From positions 1,342,501 through 1,406,500 of the forward strand of contig NW_022145544.1 of the NCBI RefSeq assembly GCF_000002235.5: DNA of 64,000 nucleotides, read 5' to 3'. Source of the DNA: Strongylocentrotus purpuratus (lineage: Eukaryota > Echinodermata > Echinoidea > Camarodonta > Strongylocentrotidae). Positions 44,887 to 59,800 of the stretch are shown one piece after another; position 1 is the first letter of the stretch, and the number at the start of each line of letters is the position of its first letter. The position numbers were made by a program, and so were the translations under genes. The notes below the pieces were generated by a model that saw only the letters and a program-made list of their open reading frames with translations, made no database searches and was not told the origin of the DNA.

Positions 44887-47800
44887 GTGAGTTACATTTA
44901 TTTTGTCCCTTTGGAATTGGTAAGAGAAAAAGAAGAAGAAGGAAGGAAAGAAAGAGAGAGAGAGAGAGAGAGAGAAGGAAGGAAGAGAAGGAGGTGGTAG
45001 AGAATTAAATTACATTTAAATGTAATTCAAATCTTAAAATTGATCCTGTTTGTTTTTATCGTATCCTGTTTATATCAATTGCGTATTCATCATACTACAT
45101 GCGGTTAACATTTTTAAAATGATGGATTTTAAACATGGTTTAAAATGTGCATATATACCGTCTTAAGAAGTTCTAACAAAAAATTTGAAAGGTTTCGTTT
45201 GAGCAGACTGTATCAGAATTGAATAAAGCCATTAAAGTGAAAGCTACATGTAGTTTTGCTTTTTTTCCCAATTGCATCCCCACTCGAAAACTTTTACTGA
45301 GTTTTTATCTTGCCATTTATTATGATTCGGGTACGGGTTGAGTCTCCGTCTATCGCATCTATCACAGGCAGTAGGTGAGAATGAATACAGGAAATTTGGA
45401 TGACTGCCACAAATCTGACCTCTGAAGGGCCGATTGGGAATATACTGTAAATCTCACTCTTAATAAGACCCTCAAATATTTCATCAGGTCAAGTTGTTGA
45501 AAACTTGAAATGTTACTTGAGAAAAAACAGAAACTAGGAATAAAATTATTTTATGGATGGGGAAAAAATAATATTAGATTTTGATATTTTGTTCACATTC
45601 AGAGCATAAAACTGAATTATTTAGAAAAGGGTCCTGGATTTCAAAAGTTAAAGGCATGTTCATTTGGTCAATTACATTATCAATTTCAGTAAATTTAAAA
45701 ATTGGTTTGACTGCTTTGTTGTGTGCCATATAACCCCCCCCTACCCCCTTGGAAATAACTAGAAACAAAAAGTTTCAGGGAATCACAGTTATTGAAGAGT
45801 ATCTTTCTGAGTTTACCACCTACATGTAGGTGTTGTACATTAACTACCATGAAATTGTGTGTCAGATCTCATTCATTTGTAGTTTCGAAGATTCAATGTG
45901 AGTTTCATATGATTCTGTCATTGCTCTGGCAATTTGTTGGGATAACTTTTAAATTGTAATATACCCAAATTTATCAGAATTGTTGTAAATTATCTGAACA
46001 TGCCCTTTTAGGTACCGGTAGTATTGTACTTGTTTTTGTAGTGTTTTTTTTTTTAGTTTGTTGTCTGTTGTTGATTCTCATGCAAGAGATACTCGTTGCC
46101 AACTTTTTCCTAAAATATGACCCGCATGCATAGTAGCACCTCCCAGGGGGGTGTTTCCAGTAAAAGTGGTACCATTGGAATGTGCATCTGTGCTGCCCAC
46201 CCCTGCTATTAAAAGTAAAATAGAAGAGTCCTAGTCCCTGCTTTAGACCCCCTCGTTGCCTGATTTTTAGTGTAGGCCAATAGCAATTGAGGCTTGGTGG
46301 TTTGGGAGGAGAGTTTTTGGTAGTCACTTGTAAAACTATCTCAACAGGATAAGGATCATTTTGAAGGGGAAATTTGAGCTCACATGTCATCTTCTGAATC
46401 ATATGTTTACATTTTGCTTTCCATTGTACTTTTGTTTATCATTTCTCTATTCTAATTTGAAGGTAAGTACCTCTTACTCTCTTTCATGAAAAACATAATT
46501 TGTTGAGCTTGTTTATGTCTTCATTTTTTATCCTCTTTAAAGTTGATCTTTTCCATTGTTTGGTTCATTCTTAACATGTGACGGGGTGGTTCTGTACTAA
46601 CATTGAATGGCATTTCTGAAAGCGGCCCAGATAGGGAAGGGGATGAAATTTCTCTGCATCGATATGATTGATGTATAACATGATTCTATGCACACTCTTA
46701 ACCATTCAAAAGCTTGGAATATCTAAAGAAAGTACATTTAAAAAAAAATCATATTGGCAACTTGCTGATGGTTATGAGCCAATGGTTCACAAGTTTTTGA
46801 GGTGCATTTTGAGGTAGCTCTGATAGTTGATGTTATCTTTTCTTTTCTTTCCTTTAGATGTTGGTTGAGGTAAACTGCTAATTTTTTAAAAACTCTTTAG
46901 ATATACTCGCATGATTTATTAAACTTTCTTGCTATATGTAATTGAAGTCCAGATTCCACAGCTATAATTTTAAACACAGTAGTGTGAAATTTAGATAATG
47001 ATATGATTTGGTTAAAGTTTTATTTTATTTGGGATCCAAAGCCAGTGTGGATAAGTATACAGGGGTGGGGGGGGGGGGGGGGGTCGAGAACCAATTTATT
47101 TCATGATATACATTTGTATGTACATATTATTAAAAGAGGTACATGTTCATTTTGTGAGGGCTCAATATTTAAAAAAATTATGAAATGTCATGTTGGCAAT
47201 CTCAAAAATGAAAAGCTCAAAAGGTTCTTTTCAATGGTATTTGTACTTGTACACCACAATAGTCTCAGATGATCGTCTTTGTTTTCTTTACATTCTAATG
47301 ATATTGACATACTTGTATACTAAGTTTTTTTTAAACAGTTTTATGCTGACCTTTGTTATTCTTTCGTTTTTAGGAGGGCGGATACTATTTGAACTCTTCT
47401 CAGACATCTGTCCAATCACCTGTGAGAATTTCAGAGCACTTTGCACCGGTAAGTTGGCATCAAACTCAAAGTACAATTGTAATCATTAATCCAAGTATGT
47501 ATTTTATAGTGTGATTTCATGTTTGGTAAATGATCATATCTGATTGATACACGTCTGTAAAAAAAAACAAATACACACACACACACACATGCTTCGTTCT
47601 ATCTTTCTGATTAACCATCATTATACATTCAACTTAATTTACATTATTTAGACATTATTTTCCTGAAGTATATTTGGTAAAGGAATGGGCTTATAGTATT
47701 GTACATGAGATCCCATTGGTTTGATAATAATGATTGTGGTAGTTTATAGTTGTCATTGGAACTATTTTCTATTTATTAGAAAGGTGAGATTTGGTCTTGA

Positions 47801-50800
47801 AAAAGTAAAATGAAAACTGCTCTTCATGTATAGTTTACATCGTGTTCACATATATGTTCATTCACAGTGAAAATATATATGAATATCCATATTATGAGGA
47901 TGAAAGGGAGTGGAGGATTTCATAGATTGGATTTCATTAAAGTGAAATATGATACCCATGCCACACCTGTCGAGGAATGACGAATAATGTATCGTCATGG
48001 AAGACAGATGAATAAAATACACTCCAAGTTCGGTGTCGTATGGATGGTCCTGTATCCTTCACTAATCTAATAAGTGTGCATAGTGGGTTGGTATTACACC
48101 GTAAGTGGGGTCAACGCCCCTCACCAGCACCTTCACAGCTTGACCTAGGGGGCAAGTACCCGAGATCACATCGAGCACCGCTAGGATTCTCTGCATCATA
48201 TGTCCAATAATTTCAAATCAAAATATCACTTTGATATCCATGATTTGTTTTCTTTCAAGTGTACCGTTAGAGAGAGGAAGGAAGATTAAAAATACTTTAA
48301 ATACTGTAACAGCTGATCTAGCTTCCTCCATTTCATGCTTGGTAAAGCGAGTAATTTTAGGAGATAGTTTAAATATGTTTAATGATTGAGTAGCCGTTGT
48401 GAATACATAAATCAATCATTCCATCTGTTTTTTTTGTTTTTTAAAGAACTCTGGTGAAAAAACCCACTTAAAGAGAAGGTTGAGTTCTGGGAAGAGGTGA
48501 AAAATAACTTTTGAGCGTTATCATTGTTATGCAAGTGTGGAAGAACATCAGATTACAAGTGTTCCCTGAAAAGCATGGCTCTCCAAATGCCTTGATATTC
48601 TAAATATGGTATGTAACAACATAAAAATCGGGACAGATTTTTACACCACATGTTTGTGTAGTCCCATATACATCTTTCTGTGTACAGTGCTTGTAACTTT
48701 ACCAAGACTGGCCCAAATTTCTTATCATTTTAATGATACCAGAACCTTGCAGTACACACCAATACTTATATGCTAGATGATCAACCTTTCTGATCGATTG
48801 CACACTGTTCCTTTCACAATGCAATCGCTTGACCAGAACTCAACTTTATCTTTAAATATCGTTGTACAGTGTAACTATATCATACTTAATGTATACAGTA
48901 CTAAATCTTAGAAGGGCTCACTGTGTACAGATATTTGAAATTTTGCATGCAGATGTACAGGCATACAGTAATGGCAGATAATGAAAGAGCTTCCAGTTTC
49001 AGGTGGATACAAATGTACCAAAAGGTGTTTTTTTTTTTTCTTCCAATTTTTATGTAAACCGTGAAACTTGGCTCCAAGCCTTCATTCACCTAGCCTTTAA
49101 CTATTTTTTAATTGATGCTGAGAGGGAATGTTCATTGTATGCATGTCTCTTTTGAGAGTAGCATTAGTGTCATACTTTGTATCAAATTACAAATGATTGG
49201 ATATTACAAGGCAAGAGTAAGCAGGAGATCTGTGGCAGTTTTGGGATGTTACATGATACCCTGAGTAGATAGTTCCTTGTTTTGTTCACCCTAACACCAA
49301 GAACAATATTTTATAGCCCTACTTTGATATGTAAAAGCCATTTTGAAAGGTCATTTTCTTTTGTTTCTGTCAGTCGTGATTGATACAGTGAAATGTAAGG
49401 AGCAAAATCATTTTCTATTTCCTTCTCTTGCACAACAAAATTGTATGTGTGTGTGATGCAAACTTTATGTAGAATTATAAATGATAATGAATCGGATTAA
49501 TGGATTTTGAGAATATGAACTGCTCCCAATGTTGTAAAAAGCCCCAAATCATGGATATTTTAACAGTTTATGATTTAGATGTATGCATGTAACTTGCATT
49601 CAGTTTGATGCAAATACAAAAAGGTATCTGTATGTGTGCTTGTACATGTATCTACAAGTAAATGCAGTTATTTCACCAATTTGTATGATTTTTGTTTATG
49701 ATGCTTTATGAGTCATCTACATGTACTATATTTGTAATATGATAGATAATTGTCTGGCCTTCTAAAATAATTTTAAGGAGGATGAAAAGAGGGATTAAAA
49801 GGAGAAAGGAGGAAGAAAACATGCTGTGCAAATTGTACCTGTACTGATTTTTCTTTATCAGTTGCTGATCAAGATTTAATATTTTTATGTCTAGCTCAGC
49901 TGGAAGTCAATTTAGAAATATGAAGGTAAAGGGGGGATAAATACTTGAAATGTAAAGGTTGGGTTGTCTCTTTACAAGTAGTATATTGTGTGGTTGTTAG
50001 ATGCAATTTATATAAAGGCTATTAACTTGCCTGCTGATTGGCCAGTGGGGTACCACAACAAATGTTTGTCTCATGTAGACCGAAACTCAAGATGGTCTAA
50101 AGAGATATGAGTAGAAAAGTGAGAGCACTTTACCTCCTGGTGATAGAAGGTTTCAATGCTTTTTTCCCCTTCTTTGTTAGTCCTTTCTTTCCGGGTACAG
50201 AAGTACGTTTTCAGAAGATGTATCAGCTACTTTTATAACAAGAGCACACTTTGGGATAACAGAGATGTGTGTGCATGTAATGTAATCTCTTTGCAGTATG
50301 AACATTTTTAAACTTATGCTTCTGCCATAATCATCATCACTCCTCCCCCTTTCTCTAATTCTCTCTTTCCTGTTCACACTCACTACCTGTATATGTAATG
50401 GGGCGGTCATACATAATTACCTGTAGTTTAAAAGTGGAAATTGGTGAGAAGTCCCAATAAATTCAGGAAATGAGATCAAGAGACCAATATTCCCTCCTTT
50501 GGACGCTCGTCTGAATTGTACCTTGGTCCACTGACCTTATATGATTTTGTCAATCCTATATGAGAAAGAATAAGAAAAATAAAATATGATATATGTTCCC
50601 CAGCTGAAAGATTCAAAAATTGTATATTCATTCTACATCATTACATGTTTAAGTGTACATGTACATGGAGGTCTTTTTTTTAATTGTAGGCCTATATTGT
50701 ATTGCTTAGAAAGAGAAAATAAGATGCTGAGGCAAGCTTCCACCATACCTCCTTTATACAAAAATTGTTAAAGATAAACTTAGTTCTGGTAATGCGATTG

Positions 50801-53800
50801 CATTGTGAAAGAAAAGGTGTGGAATGGATCAGAAAAGTTGATCATATAGCATGTAAGTAATGGTGTGTAATGCAAGGTTCTGGAGTCATCAAAATCATCT
50901 TAAATTTAGCAGAGTCTTGGTAAAGTAACAATCACTTACACAGAAAGATGTATATGGGACAACACACATGGTGTCGGGGCTAGTACTACCCTGATTTCCT
51001 TTTCTTTCTATGCTCATTACTCAGCCAGTATACATTTTCTTCCAAAATTGTTTGGCACATGACATTTATTTGTAATCTTGAACATTCAGTGTAAGTTTCG
51101 TTAGATTCTGTGAGAATTCATTTTCTTTTTTTACCAGAACTCAAGTTTATCTTTAATATTCAATCTTGTGAGTATTTTATGAAGACTTGGCTTTATTTGA
51201 TGATTGTGTCAAAAGTTAACGTCATGACTAGGGCCCCTGTTTTAGGAACAGTTTCAAGCTGTTTTAAATCCGCTTTAGACGTAGGAGAGTTTGAGGACTT
51301 TGGCCTTTGTGCTGTTAAACCTTGAAAGTGTTGAAAGAGAAGTAATTCTCCATGAAATCTAGCTAAGAGCTACATTGTAGCTCAATTTGATCCATTTTGG
51401 GGTAGCACCTAAGTCGGAAAAAGGTGAAGTTGACCCTTACCTTCTCAATACAAACATATCCTTTTGGAAGATGGATTTTATTTTATCCTTACATTATCTA
51501 CACAAAATGCATTAGTTTATTTGCATGCAGCTCTATCAGAAAGTGTGCATTCAATCTTTTAATGTGGACATTTTCTGCTCCCAACAGATGGCATAAATGT
51601 GTACTTTGTATTTCACAGAGATTGTAATATCATTATGCTCTGAGTATGCTTAAAGGACTAACTGCTTTGCCTTATGTTGGAATGTAGATATATGTGTAAC
51701 TCTAAGATGCTGACAATGCTATATACTCACGTACTGTACATGTATGTTAACTCAAACTTTATGTATTTCTTTAAGTGCACTTTTACCCGGTATGTTTGCA
51801 AAGGGCAGGAGCATTAAATGGAACATATGTCGCGATACATCAAGTCAGCATACTGTTTATCTGTCTGGTTCTAAGAGGGGGGGGGGGGGGGGGGGTTTGA
51901 GGGTTACATCGGGTTAAAAACATGTACCGTAGAAGAGGTTACGGTTGAGATGCTTAAGAAGTCAAGATTAGGATTTTTGGGACCAATTTGGTGAGGACTG
52001 ATCATGAGCTTGTTGGATCAGTTGGCCTATAGTTCCATCAAAAAGCGCATCCTGTTCACTCATTATACCAGGGATACCAGGGATGTTATTATACCAGGGA
52101 TGTCATTATCCCCTCATTGTCATCGTAGGCCTCCAGGTACTACTCTGCATTTATAAAATACATGTACATCAATCATGTAGCTCGTCTAATTAATATTGCA
52201 AAGCCGGTGTACATGTAGATATAGGTGCGATATCAGTCATGACATTTGAATGGTCAAAATAGAGTGTACAGTGTATGCAGACTGCATGGATACCAACATG
52301 GTGTACAGAGGCAGCTGCACCAGATGGTATATTGTAAGATGTAATTCCCTGCTTCCCCTACATCCCCCTACCTACATCTACCCTACCCTGTGTTTTCTTG
52401 CCATAAGCTTGTGCTCTACCCCACCTATACACTCACAAACCTAATATTTGTTGTTATTTCTGGTTATTACATGGAAATTGTATTGTAGTATTGTAGACAA
52501 GCACTAAAGAAAACAGTGTACATGTATGTACCTTTACCCTTCCTTGTAACAAGAAAAGCTGATGACTTGTTTTGAAAAGGCGCACAAAGGTGGTCTTTCA
52601 TGAAGGTCTGATGTACCTGGAGGGACAAGGGGTCATTCTGGCATAGGCCCTAGGGCAGATCACAACAAATATGGCCATGTCAGCTGACATTGATTTTAGC
52701 TAGAGTTGACAAGGGCAAACCACTGATCCACTTGTTGACACTTTTTAATGTACATACGTGGTCTAGCATGGTATATAAACATGCTAGAAAGTGAAGGTAG
52801 TCCAAGTCATCTAACATATATCTGTGATATATATATATATGTGCTAGTATCATACCGTGTCCAAATGTGTTTTCAGAAGAGGGGGCAGATGATACATGTT
52901 TTGTTATAAAACTTTCTGTTTGTTTTCTTTTCTTTTTTGTTCTCCAGAGGTTTGGTATCTCTATTTTGTTTACATTTTATTTTTTATTTCCCTTACATGT
53001 ATATGTATTTTTTAAAGTTTTTGTGGGTTTTTTAATAGGTTATGAAGAAAATACCATTTACAGTGTACATGTTCAAAAGTGAATGTTTCAATACACACAC
53101 TCAGATGGTAAAAGTTTTTGTTTCAACAGCATAGAGCTACTAAGCCTACTAAAGTCATCTGTGTGGTTATAGGTTACCATGTGAGAAATATGTATGAATT
53201 TGTCTAAACAGCTGATCAATATTATAAAGCCTCCCACTCCCACCCTTCACCTTTGCTAGATCACATGCCTAGTCTGTTATATGATTATGGAAGTAATTCA
53301 GTTGTGACAGGTACATCTTTATTGCCCCATGGCAGCTCTCACCGCTGGAGATGAATTCAATTGTCAATGTGATATTTTACTTTTGCTAATAATAAATATG
53401 TTTTATCCTTTTAAAAGCAGCAGCCCGCCTTTGATGTGTTTAATGACACCAGTTAGATCAGATTTAGAACTGTTCACCTCTTATGATAGTAATCAAAATG
53501 TTTGATCCAAGACATACTATACCTGAATATCAAAATGAAGTTTGGCTTTTGAAGCTTAACAAAGCCTTTTTAATGGGCTCCCCTTTTTCAAAGTGTTTGT
53601 ACTCTCCTCAAACTTATAACTGGTGGTACTTTACTGGCTTGAACAGAAGTGATAAACATAGGTTTGTTGTCTGTCCTTTTCCATCACGTCACAGGTGAGA
53701 GAGGTATGGGGAAGACCACCAACAAACCGCTTCACTACCAGGGTAGCACCTTCCATCGTATCGTCAAGGATTTCATGATACAGGGAGGTGACTTCAGTGC

Positions 53801-56800
53801 AGGTTAGTACAGCTCTAGAGGCAGTTCAGTCTGTAAACTTGAACTATGAAAATGTTTTGGGTGGTCGTGGTGTAGCCTTGGGCAGAATTGGAGATTACCT
53901 GGCTTAAAATCATCATCAAAGACTTCTTTGTCGAGTCATACAGACTTTCTACAGCCTCTTTTTTCTTAAAGTACTTTTCCTTCCTCAATTCTCTATTATT
54001 TTGTTATGTCTTCAAACTCATTTCAAATTCATTGATTTAATATTATTCATAATTTGTTGTATTACAGCAGTAATTTTGTGATTTACAACAAAACAAAGAA
54101 CAAAAATGTTCAAAGGGTGTCTTATTTTTTCTAGTATTTAAGAATTAAATGGCATTTTTACAGATTCAAAACAAAAGGATAAATATATCTTTTCCAGAAT
54201 AATTATTTAAATCGGATAAAGCCAATTTTTTTCCCCTTCTTTTTTGCTGTAATTCAGTTCCGGTGAATGTGATTTGAAATATGTATATACTGTATAACTA
54301 CTCATGTATGCTTCAAATACCCCAAAATCTGTTTTACATTTTGTGATGGTTTTCTTGGAATGCTGTATCATCAGTTTTTATGGAGTGCTACTAATGGGAA
54401 ATTAAAAATCAGTTGGGATTCTGCCACAATTTTCTAACCCCCACCCCACCCCTTCACTTTCTTTTATTGTGGTCCTCTTTCCCTGAGAGCTCCTAACAGG
54501 TTGCAGAAAGAGAAAAAACAGGGAAGGATAAAGACGGAAAGTGAGATGCAATTGTTACAGTGTGTTGGTGCATTGCTGCATGTGCCGTCTCACGCTGGCA
54601 TTGCATTACATGTGGACTCTGTCATTTCTGGCTGATCAGTCCCATGTGTTTGTCCTGCCGTTAGGGGTTATGGAAATGGTATATTGTCCCCGGGAGGAAG
54701 TTTGGCAAGAAAGTAGAAATAACAAATTGGGGACATCTGTTTCTGTCTCCCCTATTTATCTTCCTCTGCTAACTTGTTTCTGTGGCTCATCATCTTTTCC
54801 ATGCAAGCATATCATGATCATCTACATGTATATCATTTATGAGTGCAGTGCAAGATATATATTTTTGTATGATATATTCTTTCAGATCAATCCATTTTGA
54901 GCTAGCTGAGACCTCAAAAAGCAGCTGTTATAATATTTTGTGTATACTTGACATATATACAGTATGCATACTTCCATTGAGTGTGCACAGGCTGCTCATT
55001 TAAGTTACAACAGCTGATGTAAAAATTGGAAAGCTGGATGCACATAAATATATTGATCTATACCAAGCAGATGCCTGTTGTGTAGGCTCAAATTGTAGTT
55101 GTAGTTTCTAAATTGGTACTATACAATTCTCAGCTTGCCAATCACAATGCAAATTACAAGCACTGATTGTCCCTAGATAGTCTCATGGAAATATATATTA
55201 ACCTATTGCCTGCTGGAACTGGGTAGCTCCTGTATTAAGCCTATAGCAATGATTGGATTCAAACGGGGAGTGTTTTAAACTGGCATTAGGTGAGTCACAT
55301 ATTTACACTATTAGGATGCATGAAATTCCTCATTTTGTACATGTATCTTCAGTGAAGCTATAATATGAAGACAAATAATGGTTTCTATAATTATACTGCT
55401 TGTGTAATGGCAAGTTTAGATATCTTGTACTTTGTTTTGTTTCTACGTTTTAGTATCTTTCATTAACTTTGCATTATGACGATGACAATGTAAATTTAAA
55501 ATTTACGTTTAATTAGTAGTTATATTCAAAGCATGATATAAAGTTCATAGAGGCATGATAATATAAGTATACCAGTATATTTTTATGAAATTGATTTGTG
55601 AATGTTTGCTTACAGGGACAGGCACTGGAGGAGAATCTATCTATGGGGGAACATTTGCAGGTATCATCATTCGATATATTTCTGTCTTTTCCACAATTTT
55701 TTTTCATGTTCTTAGTAGAATGTGTGTCAACAGTGTTTTAAAAGTTTTTGTTGTTGTTTTTTTTAAACATGGGACTTACTAGTATTTGTAGCCATTCAAG
55801 AAATTAGTTAAATGATAGAATTACATCTCATTATTGTTATTACATGTACATATAATATCATAGAATGTATTTAGCCTGCATAGAAAGACAGAATACAAGA
55901 CATTTATTTGACACAACATTTAATTTTTTATTGACAATTTTATTTATTTCTAAGTTTGATTTTTGATTTTAAACAGGTAATTAATTTTACTGTAGGAGTT
56001 ACCTAAAGAGAAACAAAAGTCACATTTTGCTTAGTTACCCATATTATTGGTTTTGATATAAAGTAATGATTTGCCAGGTGTTATTCTTTTTCTTTTTTAT
56101 TGCCATGTTCCAGTTTCTGCAAGAGAGGTAAGACCATTAGAATAGAGTGCTGGACATTTTCATTAGGAATATCAAACATTATGAATCATTAACTTCTAAT
56201 TTAATGGAAAATTTGTGAGTATTAATAAATTAGTCAAATGAGTAAATCAATAAAAAATATATTTGTGTTCCATTTCCTTTAGAACTTGTATTGACTTGCT
56301 TGTTTTTGTTTTTTATTTTTTCCCTTTCTTTATATGAATGTAGGTGAGATGACAAATATTTCTAATTTTAGGAATAGCAAATTAAACACACAAAAATCTG
56401 ATGACTTGCTTTCTTATCATACCACATATAGATGAGAATTTTGAACTGAAACATGACCGCCCCTATTTGCTGTCCATGGCCAATCGAGGAAAGGACACGA
56501 ACGGTTCTCAGTTCTTCTTGTGAGTACATTTTCTTTTTAAATTGTTCAGGGTTTTGCTTATTAGAAATCAGTGCCACATCTTACTGATGAGTTAAATGAT
56601 TGTTCTCTCTCTGGTTTGGTATTTTGGTAGCTACATTGAGAACGTTTAAAATCACAGGAAACATGTACATTGAGAGAAAGGTCAAAAGTCACCATAGTTT
56701 TTTATATGTGCGCTATAAAAATATCATTATTTTCAATTATTATTATCCTAAAGCATCAAAGTGAAATCAACATTTTTTTTTTAAATTCTGATAATTTTGT

Positions 56801-59800
56801 AGTTTAGTCTTTTCTATTTGTATAAATGTACAAGTGAAATGATTTATTGCCTCTATCCACTCATAAAGGATTGTTTTGTTTTTGGCAGGTTACTTGTGCC
56901 TGTTGTTTCTGTAATTGATATGTCACAGCGGCACAACTACAAACATTTTTTCTTCTATTGGCAATGTAAATCATGATCATTGTACATGTATACATGCATG
57001 CGAGAATAGCCACATCATGCACATGTAATATCCATACACGTCATTACGATATTAATATTACTGGTTTTTTGTGTTCAATATTGCCCTTTTTCAGAGAAAA
57101 ATCCAAGCATCGTAAAGGTAATTTATGGGTTGTAGTGATGAGTCTTTGTATCATTTTGTTGGCCATTTAATTGCTGTTATATTTCACATGCTGGAAGAAA
57201 TTAAGATATTCATCATTCTAATGTAATGTTGTATGAAATATTTTGATGTATTGAAAGCAGTCCAAGTAAGTATTTCAGTAGCATTCATCATGAGGTTAAA
57301 ATTATGCCATTTGTACATGTAGGCTATATAAACTAGGTAAGATGTTGGAATTAATCATAGGCATAGATTGTCGATTTAAATAAGCTGAATCTACATGTAG
57401 TCAGCATCTAGACTATACATGGTTATATTATATCCAAAGTTGATGAAACAGGTGAACAGAGTGACGTAAAAGGATTGTAAGCAACTGGACGACCTGGAAG
57501 TAATTGTTATCCTTGATGCTAAACGGTATCGCTTTACCTCTAATCGGGAGAGAATGTTTTCAATTATGAGGCAAATCATGAAGGTTATATATCTTGTAAT
57601 GCTATTACTTATCAAGGTAATGGGCTGGAATCATGAATTGAATCAGCAGGCTATCCGATCAACTTGAGCCGTACCTGATTGAGTTGAATAAAGAATATGC
57701 CGTGATGTATTTTGACAAGGGGGGTCCATGAGCGAAGAGAGAAACTGCTGTACTATCCATGAATGTCATATACATTTCAGGCATTATGAGTCTTCATTGG
57801 GTCACAGTGTTTATTGAATACATCATTTATGCCTGATGTCCCTCTTTGTCTGTCTAGCCCCCCCCCCTTCCCCCTTTCCCTCACTCTCATACTGCTAGCT
57901 ATCAACTCTCCATTTTGTTAAAGTCACAATATTTTATGTTTTTCTTATTTTCTTTCTCATAGTCACACACTTCATTTTGTATAAGAATTTTTTATTTTTT
58001 TTACATCTCCTTTCTTTTTCCATTCTCCATTTTTTCATCACCACTTTTTCAATTTGCTGAAGAATAGTTCCCAAATATTATACTAATAACAGATTAATGT
58101 AACTGTTTTCCTTTTCTTCTTCTTCTTCTTTTTCTCCTTTACTTGTTTGATTTTCATTTATCACACATCAACCATTCTGACTACAGAACAACCAAGCAAG
58201 CTCCTCATTTGGATGGGTAAGTCAAGGAAACAGTTCTCTCACTCTTCTTCAGATGTTATGTGACTCAAAATTATGATTACTAAGAATTAATCTTAAAGCC
58301 TGTCTGCACTACTTGTAGTTACTTGTGCCCTCTATATAGCCAACAATGCCTAAGTGGAACCCGTTGATCCCACATGGTCCCCTTTTTCTTATGTTAATTG
58401 AGAGCTGATTTGATGAGATAGCCACCTGTCAGTGACCATGCAGGGAGGTCTAATCCCTCCTGGTCAAACTAGTGCAGAGGGGCTTTAAGATCCCAAATAC
58501 AAATCCAAACCCTTACCTTGACTACCATGTTTAGATGAAATAAATGTTTTAAATCAGTCGTAGGGAAAATATTAGTCATTTCATATACTTTTCATGATAT
58601 GTAGGAATGTCATTTTCTAATTGTTCTTCAAGGAGCTTAGTGAAAGGATCAATTCTTTTATTATGCCTATTTTTAATAATGCTAAACATAGGTAGTTTGC
58701 TTCAAATTGACTTTATACTGTATTTTCTTTATTTTGCTTCTAGTGTCCATGTTGTGTTTGGCGCAGTGTTGCAAGGTCAGGATATAGCGACTCAGATTGA
58801 GAATCAGAGGACCGATACAAAGAATAGACCACTGTCTGACATCAGGATCACCAACTGTGGAGAACTGGTGCTTAAAGTCAAACCAAAAGGTGAGAAGACT
58901 AGTACGTCATTCTGCCACTGGGCATAACAAAATCAATCAACATTAATAGGCTAATGTCTCTGTGCCTTGAAATGTAAGGAGATGACCAAAGTTATGTGAA
59001 TATGCAGTTTTATCGTCACGAAAATATAAGTATGTTGAAGAACCAATATTTTCACACCTTGTCTCACCAAACCTAGCTTGATATGTAGCTCTTTAATGCA
59101 TTATCAAATGATTATCAAATTCACCAGTAGGGAGCAATATACTTTTCTTCTTGCCTCAGGATTACAATAAGAAATAGATATTAGAGGGCTATTTATAACA
59201 TCAGAGCAGTATTTTTATCTTGTAATGAGCATTTACAATGTAAAGAACACCGATTATTTTGAGGAAGAATCTAAAGTGACTCGGTATTTGTCTCAGATTC
59301 TGAAACAAAATCCTGGATTTAGCTCATGCTGCAATGATAATTATAAACCTTGAGGTCAGTCAGGAACCCCATAACTCTTACAAGCCGATTGCCTGTCTGA
59401 TTATCAAGATATTTATGATTGGAAATCGAAATCAAATTTTCTGTTTTCCTAACGGTTTTTAAAACACTACAGTCTATTGGGGGAAAATGAGCATGGTAAA
59501 AACGGTCACTCAAAGATTTTTACTCTTTTTTTTTTAGGGCTACAATATTACACCATTTCACAGACACTGATAACATGTAGAGCCATGCATCTCAGATTAA
59601 ACATTGTTAAACAATGCCTTTAAGGTGGGTTAATTGAAACTTGTCTTTGATGGTAGTGGCAGAATCCAAGAAGAAGAGGGAAGCGGCCAGTTCAGGATCC
59701 GACGTGGCTTCATCAGATGAATCCTCAGATGGAGACAGTTCTACCACCACCACCGACTCATCGGAGACGGACAGCGAGGAGGAACGCAGGAAGAGGAAGA

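Larger units (their letters stand above)
47449..53694. other. NKTR-like intron 2
   Basis: 6.2 kb intron holding two full TTAA miniature elements (48472-48851, 50772-51152), a (CA)n run near 47573 and a G-run near 51876. Confidence 0.6.
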
